From NCBI RefSeq assembly GCF_000423365.1, contig NZ_AUHV01000004.1, forward strand, positions 248,001-312,000: 64,000 bases of DNA. Reading direction: 5' to 3'. Origin of the DNA: Maritalea myrionectae DSM 19524 (GTDB taxonomy: Bacteria; Pseudomonadota; Alphaproteobacteria; Rhizobiales; Devosiaceae). This document shows, piece by piece, positions 9,322 to 20,002 of the stretch. The notes beneath the pieces are model-generated. The model saw only the letters and a program-made list of their open reading frames with translations. It did no database searches and had not been told where the DNA came from. The translations under genes and the position numbers were made by a program. Within the stretch, counting starts at the first letter, position 1. Each line of letters starts with the position of its first letter.

Positions 9322-12300
9322 GTGAGTGGCCAGTGGGACTTTTGGATTGACCGGGGTGGAACCTTCACCGATATCGTGGCACGTACGCCAGAGGGCGAGC
9401 TGGTTCCACACAAACTTTTGTCCGAAAATCCAGAGGCTTACCCGGACGCGGCGCTCCAAGGTATTCGCGATTTGATGGGAATCGAAAAGGGCGGCGCAAT
9501 CCCTTCCGAACAGATTGCGACTGTAAAAATGGGGACAACGGTCGCCACCAACGCGTTGCTAGAGCGAAAAGGTGATCGGGTTCTTTTCCTGACCAATAAG
9601 GGATTCGCTGACGCGCTTGAAATTGGATATCAGGCGCGTCCAAAGCTATTTGATCGCGAAATCAAAAAGCCTGAATTGCTTTATGAGCGGGTTGCAGAAG
9701 TGCCCGGCCGTTTTGACGCGCAGGGCGAAGAACTTGAAGCGTTTGATCCAGCGGCAACGGAATTGGCCTTGCAAGCAGCTTATGATGCGGGCATCCGGGC
9801 GGTCGCGATTGTGTTTATGCACGCATTTCAGCATCCAGATCATGAAAAACAAGCTGCCGCTTTAGCGGAGAACATTGGTTTCACGCAAATATCCGCAAGT
9901 CATGATGTGTCTCCGTTGATCAAATTTGTCGGCCGTGGCGACACCACGGTGGTGGATGCGTATCTTTCGCCCATACTTCGCCGCTATGTGGATCGCGTTG
10001 CTTCAGAATTGGATACGGAAAACACCAATCTGAAATTGATGTTTATGATGTCGTCCGGTGGTCTGACGGCTGCTTCTATGTTCCACGGGCGGGACGCGAT
10101 TTTGTCTGGTCCCGCTGGCGGCATCGTGGGCGCTGTGGAAACCAGCAAACAGGCCGGGTTTGACAAAATCATCGGCTTTGACATGGGTGGCACTTCCACA
10201 GATGTGGCACACTACAATGGCGACTTTGAAAAGGACTTTGAGACCGAAGTTGCAGGCGTGCGCATGCGCGCGCCGATGATGAAAATCCACACAGTGGCTG
10301 CGGGTGGGGGCTCAATTTTGGAATTTGACGGGCGCCGCTTTACCGTTGGTCCGCATTCAGCTGGCGCCAACCCAGGGCCCGCAAGCTATCGTCGTGGCGG
10401 CCCCTTGGCGGTGACAGACGCCAATGTGATGCTCAATAAAGTTCAGCCCGAGTTCTTTCCCGCAATCTTCGGCCCCAACCAGGATGAGCGCCTTGATCAA
10501 GGTTTGGTGCGTGACAAGTTTGCTGAGATTGCAAAACAGGCTGGCTTGGAATCATCGGAAGAGGCCGCAGAAGGTTTTTTAAAGATTGCGGTCGAAAACA
10601 TGGCCAATGCCGTGAAGAAAATTTCAGTGCAACGCGGCTATGAAATTTCAAAATATGCCCTAACCTGCTTTGGCGGGGCCGGGGGCCAACATGCCTGCGC
10701 CGTTGCCGATAGGCTCGGCATGCGCACGGTGTTGGTGCATCCATTCTCCGGCATTCTCTCTGCCTATGGCATGGGGTTGGCCGATATTAAATCCGCAACC
10801 CAAAGAGCAATTGGCCAGACATTAAGCGTGAACGCGCTTAAAGAGACAAAATATCTATATGAGCAGTTGCGGCGCGATATGTTGTTGAACCTGGCGGCGC
10901 AGGGCATTTCGGATGATTCCTGCACGGTAAAGGCAACAGCACACCTTAAATATCGCGGCACCGATTCAACTATTGAAGTTGTGTTGAGTTCTGAGTTGGA
11001 AATGCGTGCTGAGTTCGAAACCATCCACAAGGAACGCTTCGGTTTTATCGAACCAAATGCGGAGATCGTGATTGAGTTTATCGACGTTGAAGCCGCAGGT
11101 GGCCGATCAAATCATAAAGAGCCGACCCTTCAGGCAGCAAATGATGACGCGCAAGCGTTTGATCAAACCAAATTCTTCTCTGGTGGGGCCTGGCAAGAAG
11201 CATCTGTCTATAAACGCGACGACCTTTGCCCCGGCCATAAAATATCTGGCCCTGCGATCATTATCGAAGCTATCGGCACAATTATTGTCGAGCCGGGGTG
11301 GGGCGCTCACCTCAAGTCAAATGGCCTAATTGTGCTCGAACGAGAAGTTGCGCAAGGCGCGGCCAATATTTCGGCAGAAGAGGCCGATCCGGTCATGCTG
11401 GAGATTTTCAACAATCTGTTTATGTCCATTGCTGAACAGATGGGGGTGCGGCTGCAAAACACGGCACGTTCAACCAACATCAAGGAACGCTTGGACTTTT
11501 CCTGCGCAATTTTTGATCGACATGGCGCCTTGATAGCCAATGCGCCGCACACGCCGGTGCATCTTGGGTCGATGGATCGCTCCGTCGCCAGCGTTATCAA
11601 AGCACATCCTGATATGAATCCGGGCGATGTTTTTGTGACCAACGCACCATATAATGGTGGCACGCACTTGCCGGACATTACCGTGGTGACACCCGTTTTC
11701 TCAAAAGGCAGCACCACGCCACTCTTCTTTGTCGCTTCGCGTGGACACCATGCAGACGTTGGTGGCATCGCACCGGGCTCCATGACGCCACTGGCGACTT
11801 CCATTGAAGAAGAGGGCGTCATTCTCGACAATGAAATATTGGTCAAACAAGGTACATTCCAAAGCCAGTTTATAGAAAAAGCGCTGACGGATGGGACATA
11901 TCCTTGTCGTAACCCTGAGCAAAACATTGCTGATTTGAAGGCACAAATTGCGGCAAATGAGAAGGGTGTCGCCGAACTGTTGAATATGGTCGACGGTTTT
12001 GGCCTCGAGGTGGTGAACGCCTATATGCGCTTTGTTCAAGACTATGCCGAAGGGTGCGTGCGACGCGCAATCTCCAATCTAAAAAATGGTACTGCCATAG
12101 TTGGATTTGACCAGGGTTGCCAGATATCGGTTTCCATCACCGTGGATGAAGAGCAGGGCAAAGCCATTGTTGATTTTGCCGGGACAAGCGATCAACAGCC
12201 GGACAATTTCAATGCGCCTGAGCCGATCACGCGCGCCGCGATTCTTTATGCCTTCCGCTGTATGGTGGATGAAAATATTCCTATGAACGCGGGGTGCATG

Positions 12301-12909
12301 CGCCCAATTGAAGTGCGACTGCCCAAACAATCCATGTTGACCCCGGAATATCCGGCGGCGGTTGTGGCTGGTAATGTTGAGGTTTCACAAGCGGTTACCG
12401 ATTGTCTGTTTGCCGCAATGGGAGCAATGGCGGGCGCGCAGGGCACCATGAACAACTTCAATTTCGGCAATGATCAGTACCAATATTATGAAACAATTTG
12501 TGGCGGCACTGGTGCTGGCCCTCGTTTTGATGGTGCCGATGCTGTTCATTCACATATGACCAACACACGATTGACGGATCCAGAGGTTCTGGAAACACGT
12601 TATCCAGTGCTGCTGGAGGATTTCCATATTCGCCGCAACACGGGCGGTACGGGTGCGCATAAGGGCGGCGATGGTGTTCACCGTCATATCCGCTTCCTCA
12701 AACCTATGGACGTTTCGTTTTTGTGCGGGCATCGCGTTGTGCCGCCAAAGGGACTAAATGGCGGTGCGGATGGCCAAGTTGGCGCAAACTTTAAGATTTG
12801 TGCAGATGGTTCGGAGGTCAAGCTAGACGGACGGACGCAAATAGAATGCGCTGCCGGTGAAGGTGTGATTATTCAGACGCCATCTGGCGGCGGCTTTGGA
12901 CGAAGTTAG
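9322..12909 (+). CDS. Fused HyuA-HyuB hydantoinase/5-oxoprolinase
   Basis: A 1195-residue protein combining the HyuA (hydantoinase A/oxoprolinase, about residues 1-690) and HyuB (about 695-1195) domains, the architecture of ATP-dependent 5-oxoprolinase and N-methylhydantoinase. The HyuA part starts [15 protein letters not shown], the family's ASKHA phosphate-binding loop, and has a second phosphate loop at [12 protein letters not shown]. The HyuB part opens near [15 protein letters not shown]. The GTG at 9322 is chosen because GGAGG at 9309-9313 sits 8 bases before it; a TTG at 9295 would leave no ribosome binding site. The substrate could be 5-oxoproline, N-methylhydantoin or a relative. Confidence 0.9.
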   Translation: MSGQWDFWIDRGGTFTDIVARTPEGELVPHKLLSENPEAYPDAALQGIRDLMGIEKGGAIPSEQIATVKMGTTVATNALLERKGDRVLFLTNKGFADALEIGYQARPKLFDREIKKPELLYERVAEVPGRFDAQGEELEAFDPAATELALQAAYDAGIRAVAIVFMHAFQHPDHEKQAAALAENIGFTQISASHDVSPLIKFVGRGDTTVVDAYLSPILRRYVDRVASELDTENTNLKLMFMMSSGGLTAASMFHGRDAILSGPAGGIVGAVETSKQAGFDKIIGFDMGGTSTDVAHYNGDFEKDFETEVAGVRMRAPMMKIHTVAAGGGSILEFDGRRFTVGPHSAGANPGPASYRRGGPLAVTDANVMLNKVQPEFFPAIFGPNQDERLDQGLVRDKFAEIAKQAGLESSEEAAEGFLKIAVENMANAVKKISVQRGYEISKYALTCFGGAGGQHACAVADRLGMRTVLVHPFSGILSAYGMGLADIKSATQRAIGQTLSVNALKETKYLYEQLRRDMLLNLAAQGISDDSCTVKATAHLKYRGTDSTIEVVLSSELEMRAEFETIHKERFGFIEPNAEIVIEFIDVEAAGGRSNHKEPTLQAANDDAQAFDQTKFFSGGAWQEASVYKRDDLCPGHKISGPAIIIEAIGTIIVEPGWGAHLKSNGLIVLEREVAQGAANISAEEADPVMLEIFNNLFMSIAEQMGVRLQNTARSTNIKERLDFSCAIFDRHGALIANAPHTPVHLGSMDRSVASVIKAHPDMNPGDVFVTNAPYNGGTHLPDITVVTPVFSKGSTTPLFFVASRGHHADVGGIAPGSMTPLATSIEEEGVILDNEILVKQGTFQSQFIEKALTDGTYPCRNPEQNIADLKAQIAANEKGVAELLNMVDGFGLEVVNAYMRFVQDYAEGCVRRAISNLKNGTAIVGFDQGCQISVSITVDEEQGKAIVDFAGTSDQQPDNFNAPEPITRAAILYAFRCMVDENIPMNAGCMRPIEVRLPKQSMLTPEYPAAVVAGNVEVSQAVTDCLFAAMGAMAGAQGTMNNFNFGNDQYQYYETICGGTGAGPRFDGADAVHSHMTNTRLTDPEVLETRYPVLLEDFHIRRNTGGTGAHKGGDGVHRHIRFLKPMDVSFLCGHRVVPPKGLNGGADGQVGANFKICADGSEVKLDGRTQIECAAGEGVIIQTPSGGGFGRS

Positions 12910-12929
12910 CCAAAGCATCTAACTGAATG

Positions 12930-12960
12930 GCTGCGCGGGTTCGTTTATTGCCTGCGCAGC
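12930..12960 (+). terminator. Stem-loop after the hyuAB fusion gene
   Basis: Arms GCTGCGCGGG and CCTGCGCAGC (nine of ten pairs) enclose an 11-base loop, 21 bases after the hyuAB stop codon. No T-run follows, so this may be an mRNA 3' stabilising structure or a weak terminator. The rest of the gap to the GNAT gene is AT-rich and includes a 14-base self-complementary stretch at 13023-13036. Confidence 0.4.
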
Positions 12961-13165
12961 TGCAACTGCTGTGCGTGAGGGCCTCCATAATATCAGCCAT
13001 GCTCAATATATCAGTTATTCGGATAATATATATTATGGAATTTTTTGATATGAGTTTGCTTAGGGCTGATTGGCTGTTGGCGGAGCGCGACTTGGATGCG
13101 TGTTTGCACAGGCCCCTTGATATGAACCCATTCTATTGGTTCAAGCATTGCACCATGATCAGCGT

Positions 13166-13901
13166 ATGAATTTGACATCTCCCATTCTTAGGTCTGATTT
13201 GGCCTTGTTGCCAGCTGATGCGATTTGGCGGGATTGTGGTGATGTAATCTCAGTGCACACATCGTCGGCGCCGAATTTCTTCTGGGGAAACTATATGATT
13301 GTGCCGCGAACCGGTTCTTCGTGTTCGGCCGCACAGCTTGTTGAGTTGTTCCACCAGCGCTTTGATTGTGACCACATCGCGATTGCGTGGGACAGCGATG
13401 TGTTGCCGTCGCGTGCAACGCTCAACGCGTTCGATCGGATGGGATTTGAATTTGTTCAGTGTCACGGCTTGTCGTTTGCCGAAATCGCCGAACCGCTGAT
13501 GGAACTCAGCACAAATGATGCTTGGCGAGAACGCAAACCTTGCTGATCGTGAACTTATTTCGAAACGATTTCAGCGCTTTAGACAGTTAGTGTCTGCAGG
13601 CAATGGATTTTGGTTCGGCGCTTTCAGCGATGGCCAATTAGTTGCAGATCTTGGCATTTTTGTTTTTGACGGGGTTGCGCGCTTTCAACAGATTGAAACT
13701 CATCCCCATTTTCGTCGTCGCGGCTATTGCACACAGCTATTGATTGCGGCAATTCAACAAGTTCGTCGAGCTTTTGGACACGTTAGAATCGTTTTGGAAG
13801 CTGAAGCGGATAGTGATGCGCTTGCTTTGTATCGAAAGCTTGGTTTTGAGCCGACAGAAACCCTGATCTCAGCATTAAAGCCACCAAAGAGTCCTATCTA
13901 A
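13166..13901 (+). pseudogene. GNAT-family N-acetyltransferase, frameshifted
   Basis: Two overlapping frames each carry half of one protein. The first (13166-13546) has the N-terminal half, including the NFFWGNYMIVPR segment seen in a class of two-domain GNAT proteins. The second (in phase until 13901) has the acetyl-CoA-binding half with HPHFRRRGYCTQLL and LYRKLGFEPTET. The phase changes by one base between about 13500 and 13545. The joined product would be about 244 residues. Either the gene is a recent pseudogene, it needs frameshifting, or the read contains an error. An in-frame TTG at 13136 is an alternative start. Confidence 0.75.
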
Positions 13902-14715
13902 TTTGGATTTTCATCCCGTCAAATGCCGGCTCCACATGGCCCGGCGTTTCATCCATAACTTTTTGAAAATCAAGGTCAATATGCATATTGGTGAGCACAG
14001 CACGCTTGGGCTTCATGTGCTCGATCCAATGGAGCGCATCTTCCAAACTAAAATGGCTTGGGTGCGGTGTATAGCGCAACGCATCGACAATCCAGCAATC
14101 AAGTCCCTCCAATGCTTCATAAGAACTGGTGGGAATGTCTGAAAGGTCGCAGGAATAGGCAAGATTACCTATACGGAAACCGAGCGCGCGAATGTTGCCA
14201 TGTTCCTGATCAAACGCGCTGAGGCGGATCGGCGCGCCCTCACCTTTGATCGCAACGGAATTGCCTGCTTCAAGCTCATTTGCGTTCAATATGGGCGGAT
14301 AAGGACTACCTGGCGGTGCGGTAAAACAATATCCAAATGCCGACTTGATGCGCGCATATGCGGATTTTGAGGCATAGACTTCAACACGCTTGCGATCATT
14401 GAGAGCCAAGACGCGCAAATCATCAATCCCGTGACAATGATCGGCATGTTCGTGGGTGTAAAACACAGCATCCAAGCTCGACACGCCGGCATCGAGCAAT
14501 TGCTCGCGAATATCGCAGCCCGTATCGATCAAAACATTGGTGGTTGGACCGCCTTCTTCATAATAGCCTTGCAGCAACAAAGAGCATCTGCGGCGGCGAT
14601 TTTTCGGGTTTGTGGGGTCGCAATTGCCCCAATTTCCCCCAACTCGCGGCACCCCACCAGATGACCCACAGCCGAGAATTGTTGCGACAATTTTTGGCTC
14701 CTTATTCTGGGTCAC
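13894..14715 (-). CDS. MBL-fold metal-dependent hydrolase (PhnP-like)
   Basis: A 273-residue metallo-beta-lactamase-fold protein. The metal site HEHADH is followed by CHGIDDLR, and an early GCGSSGGVPRVGG segment is typical of the PhnP/phosphoribosyl cyclic phosphodiesterase branch. It overlaps tatD by four bases, continuing the conserved alphaproteobacterial series metG-tatD-MBL. Exact substrate cannot be told from sequence; cyclic nucleotides or cyclic phosphates are likely. Confidence 0.88.
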   Translation of the reverse strand: MTQNKEPKIVATILGCGSSGGVPRVGGNWGNCDPTNPKNRRRRCSLLLQGYYEEGGPTTNVLIDTGCDIREQLLDAGVSSLDAVFYTHEHADHCHGIDDLRVLALNDRKRVEVYASKSAYARIKSAFGYCFTAPPGSPYPPILNANELEAGNSVAIKGEGAPIRLSAFDQEHGNIRALGFRIGNLAYSCDLSDIPTSSYEALEGLDCWIVDALRYTPHPSHFSLEDALHWIEHMKPKRAVLTNMHIDLDFQKVMDETPGHVEPAFDGMKIQIR

Positions 14716-15488
14716 TTTACCGCCTTCTTGAATAGATGATCAAAGTTTTCAGTGGTTTGTTTGGCAAACTGCTCAAAGTCTTGCTCGAGCGCATTGGCCA
14801 TAAACTCAGCCGTGTTGCGCACAAAGGAAGGTTCATTTGACTTACCGCGGTGCGGCACCGGCGCCAAATAAGGTGCATCCGTTTCAACTAAAATGCGGTT
14901 CAATGGCAGTTTTTTGGCCGTCTCAACGATGGCAGCGGCAGATTTGAACGTGGCGATGCCTGAGAACGACACATAGCCGCCCAGTTCAATGCCGTGTAGC
15001 GCCAAGTCTTCGCCCGAAGAAAAGCAATGCAACACGAAGGGGAATTCCCCCTTCTCCGTTTCTTCGCTCAAGATGCGAGCTGTGTCTTCTTCCGCATCGC
15101 GCGTATGGATAACCAAGGGCAGTTGCGTGATCCGCGCCGCCTCAATATGGCGACGAAACCCGATTTCTTGCGCTTCGCGTGGTGCATTGTCGTAAAAATA
15201 GTCGAGTCCAGCTTCGCCGATGGCGACACATTTTTCATAAGCAGACAATTCGACAAGCTGTTCGACTGAAATGTCCAACTCTTCATCAGCATTGTGCGGG
15301 TGTGTGCCAACTGAGCAAAACACGTGCGGATATGCTTCCGCGATGGCTTTGATCGTGTCGAACTTTTTAACGCGCGTGGAAATTGTCACCATGCGCTCAA
15401 CGCCAGCTTCCTTAGCGCGTTGCATAACGCCATCGATGTCGGATTGCAGCGCATCAAAATCTAAATGGCAATGGCTATCGACAAGCAT
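14712..15488 (-). CDS. tatD: TatD-family metal-dependent hydrolase
   Basis: A 258-residue TatD/YcfH DNase-family protein. It begins LVDSHCHLDF, the first metal-binding HxH, and has GEAGLDYFYD, later HTRDAEEDT, and the conserved LVETDAPYLAPVPHRGKSNEP. Members have 3'-5' exonuclease activity or unknown hydrolase roles. The start abuts the metG stop with no gap, and the end overlaps the MBL gene by four bases, so the block is translationally coupled. Confidence 0.93.
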   Translation of the reverse strand: MLVDSHCHLDFDALQSDIDGVMQRAKEAGVERMVTISTRVKKFDTIKAIAEAYPHVFCSVGTHPHNADEELDISVEQLVELSAYEKCVAIGEAGLDYFYDNAPREAQEIGFRRHIEAARITQLPLVIHTRDAEEDTARILSEETEKGEFPFVLHCFSSGEDLALHGIELGGYVSFSGIATFKSAAAIVETAKKLPLNRILVETDAPYLAPVPHRGKSNEPSFVRNTAEFMANALEQDFEQFAKQTTENFDHLFKKAVK

Positions 15489-17039
15489 TTAGTCTTTGGC
15501 CTCATGTTCAAAACGTTTGAAGACGGGGGTTGGTGCGGGCAATTCTGCGCCGGGTTGCAGCTTGTCTGCGTCTGAAATATTGGCAAACTGTCGCTTGTCA
15601 GCATCAATATTCAGAGCATCCAAGAACTTGGCCGCGCCAATAGGCGTGAAGGCCTGTGCAGCAATGGCCAGTCGACGAATAGCCTCTGCCGTCACATAGA
15701 GTACGGTTTCCATCCGCGCCGGATCACTTTTGCGCAGAACCCATGGCTCCTGCCCGGCAAAATAACGGTTCGCTTCGCCGACACGATCCCAAATCGCTGC
15801 CACAGCATCGTGCAATGCGCACTGATCAATTGCTTCGCGTGCTTGTTCAAGCGCAGGCGCGATGCTGTCGAGCAAAGCCTGGTCAGCGTCAGTAAAATCG
15901 CCCGGGGTTGGAACTTTCCCATCGCAGTTTTTTGCAATCATGGAGAGTGATCGCTGGGCCAGATTACCAAAATCATTGGCCAAATCGGCGTTGCAGCGGT
16001 TGACGCACTTTTCGTGGCTATAGTCACCATCGCTGCCAAAATTCACTTCACGCAGGAAGTAAAAACGTGTGGCATCTGAACCGAATTCATCAATGAGATC
16101 AAACGGATCAATCACATTGCCGAGGCTCTTGGACATTTTCTGTCCATCTACAGTGAGAAAGCCGTGGGCATAGACCTTTTTCGGCAATGCAATATCCGCA
16201 CTCATCAAAAAGGCGGGCCAATAAATGGCGTGGAAACGGGTAATGTCCTTGCCAATCACATGGGCATCGGCGGGCCAGAATTTTTTGAAATCCTCACCAT
16301 CGATATCCGGATAGCCGAGCGCTGTAATATAGTTGGTGAGCGCATCCACCCAAACATACATCACATGTTCTGGCGCATCAGGCACGGGAATGCCCCAGTC
16401 GAAAGTGGTGCGCGAAATGGAGAGATCGCGAAGGCCGGATTTCACAAAGGCTGTGATTTCGTTGCGGCGGGCTTTTGGGCCAATGAATTCAGGATGTTGC
16501 TCGTAATAGTCGAGCAATTTATCGCCGTAAACGGATAGGCGGAAAAAGAAGCTTTTTTCCTCCACCCATTCAACAGGTGTGCCCTGAGGTGACAGCTTTT
16601 CACCGCCCTCTCCGTCCACCAATTCGCTTTCATCGTAATAGGCTTCATCGCGGACGGAATACCAACCAGCGTAAACATCTTCATAGATGTCACCCTTGGC
16701 CTTCATCCGTTGCCAAATGGCTTGTGATGCCTTTTTGTGACGCTCTTCGGTGGTGCGAATAAAATCATCGTTCGACAGATTCAGCGCATCGGCCAGGCGC
16801 AAGAATTGGGCGGAGTTTTCATCGGCCAATTCGCGCGGCGTGATGCCCCGGGCTGCGGCGGTTTGGGCCATCTTGATGCCGTGTTCATCGGTACCGGTCA
16901 AAAACTTGACGTCATACCCATCCAAACGCTTGAAGCGGGCCATGGCATCCGCGCCCGCCATCTCATAGGCATGGCCGATGTGCGGCACGCCGTTCGGATA
17001 ATGGATTGCGGTGGTCACATAATAGGATTTATCGCTCAT
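15489..17039 (-). CDS. metG: Methionine-tRNA ligase
   Basis: A 516-residue class I aminoacyl-tRNA synthetase that charges tRNA-Met. The ATP motifs are HIGH, in PHIGHAYEM near the N-terminus, and KMSKS, in [10 protein letters not shown] about residue 300. The length matches the short alphaproteobacterial type without the C-terminal tRNA-binding extension. It sits between holB and tatD on the same strand. Confidence 0.97.
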   Translation of the reverse strand: MSDKSYYVTTAIHYPNGVPHIGHAYEMAGADAMARFKRLDGYDVKFLTGTDEHGIKMAQTAAARGITPRELADENSAQFLRLADALNLSNDDFIRTTEERHKKASQAIWQRMKAKGDIYEDVYAGWYSVRDEAYYDESELVDGEGGEKLSPQGTPVEWVEEKSFFFRLSVYGDKLLDYYEQHPEFIGPKARRNEITAFVKSGLRDLSISRTTFDWGIPVPDAPEHVMYVWVDALTNYITALGYPDIDGEDFKKFWPADAHVIGKDITRFHAIYWPAFLMSADIALPKKVYAHGFLTVDGQKMSKSLGNVIDPFDLIDEFGSDATRFYFLREVNFGSDGDYSHEKCVNRCNADLANDFGNLAQRSLSMIAKNCDGKVPTPGDFTDADQALLDSIAPALEQAREAIDQCALHDAVAAIWDRVGEANRYFAGQEPWVLRKSDPARMETVLYVTAEAIRRLAIAAQAFTPIGAAKFLDALNIDADKRQFANISDADKLQPGAELPAPTPVFKRFEHEAKD

Positions 17040-17060
17040 AAGCCTTCGGTCTTTTTGGGT

Positions 17061-18110
17061 CTAAACAGTTTGATGCTCATTCATCATAGCAGCTTGATTT
17101 AACATACGAATATGTTCGAGCACCATGGTAATGGTCTGTTTTTTGTCAAGATTGAAAATGGCCTGCTCGACCACGAGTTCTTGCGTCTTTTCCCACACAC
17201 TTAGGGCTTTGGCAAGCAGGGCGCGCGGCGCTTCTTGTGCGCTGAGATATTTTGCAATTGCGGCCACGTGATTGTCGATCATTTCAATGGCCAATTGCCA
17301 CACTTGTTCAGCTTTCGGATCTGCCAGCGCGGCGGCCAGTTCCAGCATCGCGGTTTCACTATGCTGGTCTGGCGCTTCGAGCCAGGCAAACAGAGCACTT
17401 AAGGCCGGATTGTCGGCCACTTCGAGTGCTTCGAATGCCTTTCGCGGACGGCCTTTTGCAATTGTGAGTATTTGTGTGAATTCATCAGCGCCCAGATGGA
17501 GACCTGCAGATTCCACAACGCCTCTCACATCCTCATCGGAAACTGGCTTGAGGGGCAAAAGGTTGCAGCGCGAACGGATGGTGGGCAATACCCCGCCTAC
17601 CCGGTGTGTCACCAACAAAAAGATCGCGTTTTGCGGTGGCTCTTCCAGTGTTTTCAGCAAAGCGTTTGCCGCATTGGCGTTGAGATCATCGACGCAGTCA
17701 ACAATGCATATGCGCACGCCGGTGCGCGCAGCGCTCGTTTGGAAGAATTTTACCGCCTGGCGCACATCATTCACTGAGATTTGCGCCGCAAACTTGCCGG
17801 TCTTGGGATTTTTTTGGCGGCGAATGACTTTCAGATTGGGAAAGGAGCCTTGGCGAATCTGGTCTTGAATGCGTTCCAGCGGTTCGTCGCCTGATTTGGC
17901 GAACAATTGCTGCGCCACATGATAGGCAAAAGTCGCCTTGCCGATGCCTTTGGGCCCTGCAATCAAAAATGCATGATGCAATTTGTGGGAGTCATAAGCA
18001 TACAAGAGTTGTTCAAGCTGGCCCTGATGGCCGAACAAATGTGCCGATTGTTCGGGCAGCGGTGCGTTGGACAGTTGGTCCGCTTGTAGGTCTAGCTCTT
18101 GGTCAGCCAT
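17061..18110 (-). CDS. holB: DNA polymerase III subunit delta'
   Basis: A 349-residue AAA+ clamp-loader subunit. It has a P-loop-like GPKGIGKATF near residue 53, the DDLNANAANALLKTLEEPP segment and the LLVTHRVGGVLPTIRSRC sensor region, which in order define delta'/gamma relatives. Position directly after tmk (the starts and stops abut) is the conserved tmk-holB-metG order. It loads the beta clamp onto primed DNA. Confidence 0.93.
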   Translation of the reverse strand: MADQELDLQADQLSNAPLPEQSAHLFGHQGQLEQLLYAYDSHKLHHAFLIAGPKGIGKATFAYHVAQQLFAKSGDEPLERIQDQIRQGSFPNLKVIRRQKNPKTGKFAAQISVNDVRQAVKFFQTSAARTGVRICIVDCVDDLNANAANALLKTLEEPPQNAIFLLVTHRVGGVLPTIRSRCNLLPLKPVSDEDVRGVVESAGLHLGADEFTQILTIAKGRPRKAFEALEVADNPALSALFAWLEAPDQHSETAMLELAAALADPKAEQVWQLAIEMIDNHVAAIAKYLSAQEAPRALLAKALSVWEKTQELVVEQAIFNLDKKQTITMVLEHIRMLNQAAMMNEHQTV

Positions 18111-18767
18111 CTAGTTCTCGAACTCATCGGCAAATCGGTCTTCGACCGCAGCCCAAATCGCGGTCTCCAAATCATTGGCTGATTTGTTGCCATCGATCAC
18201 CACAAATCGCTCGGTTTCATGCTTGGCAATATCGAGAAAGTTTTGACGAAGTTGGCGGTGCCAATCGAGGTTTTCCTTCTCATAGCGATCAGGCGGCAAA
18301 TCCAGGCCGTCCTCCGCTGCGCGTTTACGCACGCGTTCAAAAGCCAGCTCCGGGTCCATATCAATCAGCAAGGTCATGTCCGGCGTGGTGCCATCAAGCG
18401 CAAGTTGCTCAAGCGCGCCAATGAGCTTGGTTGGCACACCACCATTTAGCCCTTGATAGGCGCGGGTTGAATCGTGAAACCGATCCGACAAAACCCATTT
18501 GTCGCTTTCCAGATTTGGGCGGATCATCGCATTAACGTGGTCCAATCGGGCCGCGGCGAAGAGGATGGCTTCGGCGCTGGGGCCCCACTCCTCTGATTTG
18601 CCTTGAAGCAAAAAAGACCGAATAGCTTCGGCCCGAGGCGTGCCACCTGGCTCCCGCGTCCGCACCGCTTCCACGCCGCGCTTATTCAAATTGGCGACGA
18701 GGCGTTGAATTTGGGTTGATTTGCCAACCCCCTCGCCGCCTTCAAATGTTATAAATCGCGCCTGCAT
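18111..18767 (-). CDS. tmk: Thymidylate kinase
   Basis: A 218-residue dTMP kinase that makes dTDP. The P-loop FEGGEGVGKSTQ starts at about residue 8, followed by TREPGGTPRAE and the DRFHDSTRAYQG substrate loop. The stop codon is immediately followed by the holB start. The D,D-carboxypeptidase gene lies ten bases upstream in the same direction. Confidence 0.96.
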   Translation of the reverse strand: MQARFITFEGGEGVGKSTQIQRLVANLNKRGVEAVRTREPGGTPRAEAIRSFLLQGKSEEWGPSAEAILFAAARLDHVNAMIRPNLESDKWVLSDRFHDSTRAYQGLNGGVPTKLIGALEQLALDGTTPDMTLLIDMDPELAFERVRKRAAEDGLDLPPDRYEKENLDWHRQLRQNFLDIAKHETERFVVIDGNKSANDLETAIWAAVEDRFADEFEN

Positions 18768-18776
18768 AATTTCTTT

Positions 18777-19943
18777 CTAATTGAGCCAACCCAAGGTCAG
18801 TTCTTTCAATGCGTCGGTTGCTTGCCGCACAATATCACCTTGCTCAACGGTTCGTGCCGCATAAAGCGGAGTTTTTTGAATCAGATTCTCATCACAATAC
18901 ACATGTAAATCTGCAAGATATTGTCCGCGATCCACAGGCGGCATGATCGGCCCTTGATAAACGATGCGCGCATTGAGGCAGCGTCGCGACCCTTTCGGCA
19001 CATAAAGATCAATCGGGCCATCACCAATTAGCCCCACATTTGGGACCTCACCGCCATAGACACCTATCTCACCAACGATTTCCCCATCCTTGAACGTTTC
19101 CAACTTTTCAAAGGTCCGGGTGCCCCATGTTATGAGTTTTCGTGCCTCTTCCCGACGTTCGCTCTTGCTTTCCATGCCGTGCAGCACAGCGACCAATCGG
19201 CGCCCGCCTTCGGTTGTCGAGGCGACGATGCCGTATCCAGCAGATTCTGTGTGGCCGGTTTTAAGTCCGTCCACGCCGATGCCATCATCCAGCAATGTAT
19301 TGCGATTGCCTTGATTGATCCCATTCCATTCAAAATTGGGCTGTGAGAACAAATCGTAATATTCGGGGTAAGTCTTGATAATGTGTCGTGCCAAGTTGGC
19401 GAGGTCACGTGCGGTGACCAGCATGTCCTCGTCTGGCAAACCGGTTGAATTTTCAAAATTTGAATCGTCCAATCCAAGGTCTGTCGCCAGTTCGTTCATC
19501 ACCCGCACAAAACTTTCCTCTGTGCCGCCAATGCCTTCGGCCAAAGCGATGCTGGCATCGTTGCCGGATTGAATAATGACAGATTTGATCAGGTTCTCGA
19601 CGCTGACTTTGGAGTTCAGCTCAGCGAACATGGTGGAGCCGCCTGAGCCCGCACCGCCTTCGCGCCATGCTTTTTCTGAGATAAAGAATTCGTCGGATAG
19701 CTCCAGCCGCCCAGACTTAAGGCGTTGAAACACAACAGCAATCGTCATTAGTTTTGCCATGGATGCGGGCTCCATGGGTTCGTCCGCTTGCTTTTGATAA
19801 AGCACGGTACCAGATGCATAATCCATCAAAATGGCAAATTTGGCACGGCTTTCAAACTCAACTTGAGCAAACGCTGGACCAACGAGCCATGCCAAGATCA
19901 CCCCAAAACTGCAAATGCGTGCAAGGGCACTCTTAATGGACAT
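18777..19943 (-). CDS. D-alanyl-D-alanine carboxypeptidase (DacA/DacF family)
   Basis: A 388-residue penicillin-binding protein 5-type enzyme that trims peptidoglycan side chains. The serine active site SMAKLM (SxxK, Ser about residue 61), SGNDAS (SxN) and LKTGHTESAGYG (KTG) are all present, then a C-terminal beta domain. An N-terminal signal peptide ends near AFAQ. The ATG at 19943 is chosen because GGGGAGGT lies at a good distance upstream; a start 27 bases earlier lacks such a site. It belongs to the rlpA-dac-tmk cell-envelope/replication run. Confidence 0.93.
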   Translation of the reverse strand: MSIKSALARICSFGVILAWLVGPAFAQVEFESRAKFAILMDYASGTVLYQKQADEPMEPASMAKLMTIAVVFQRLKSGRLELSDEFFISEKAWREGGAGSGGSTMFAELNSKVSVENLIKSVIIQSGNDASIALAEGIGGTEESFVRVMNELATDLGLDDSNFENSTGLPDEDMLVTARDLANLARHIIKTYPEYYDLFSQPNFEWNGINQGNRNTLLDDGIGVDGLKTGHTESAGYGIVASTTEGGRRLVAVLHGMESKSERREEARKLITWGTRTFEKLETFKDGEIVGEIGVYGGEVPNVGLIGDGPIDLYVPKGSRRCLNARIVYQGPIMPPVDRGQYLADLHVYCDENLIQKTPLYAARTVEQGDIVRQATDALKELTLGWLN

Positions 19944-19975
19944 GAGTTGACTACCTCCCCTAAACGGCAACGAAT

Positions 19976-19997
19976 TGGCGCCAAATGATTGGCGCCA
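19976..19997 (-). repeat. Stem-loop with repeated TGGCGCCA between rlpA and the carboxypeptidase gene
   Basis: TGGCGCCA occurs twice, separated by AATGAT. Each copy is itself a palindrome and the two pair to a perfect 8-base stem. It follows the rlpA stop codon by five bases. Without a T-run after it on the minus strand it is more likely a processing or attenuation hairpin than a strong terminator. Confidence 0.45.
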
Positions 19998-20002
19998 TTG
20001 CC

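Noticed and set aside
12927-13169. 80-codon plus-strand frame after hyuAB
   Set aside because: No ribosome binding site, AT-rich palindromic DNA inside it, and no protein-like composition; likely non-coding.
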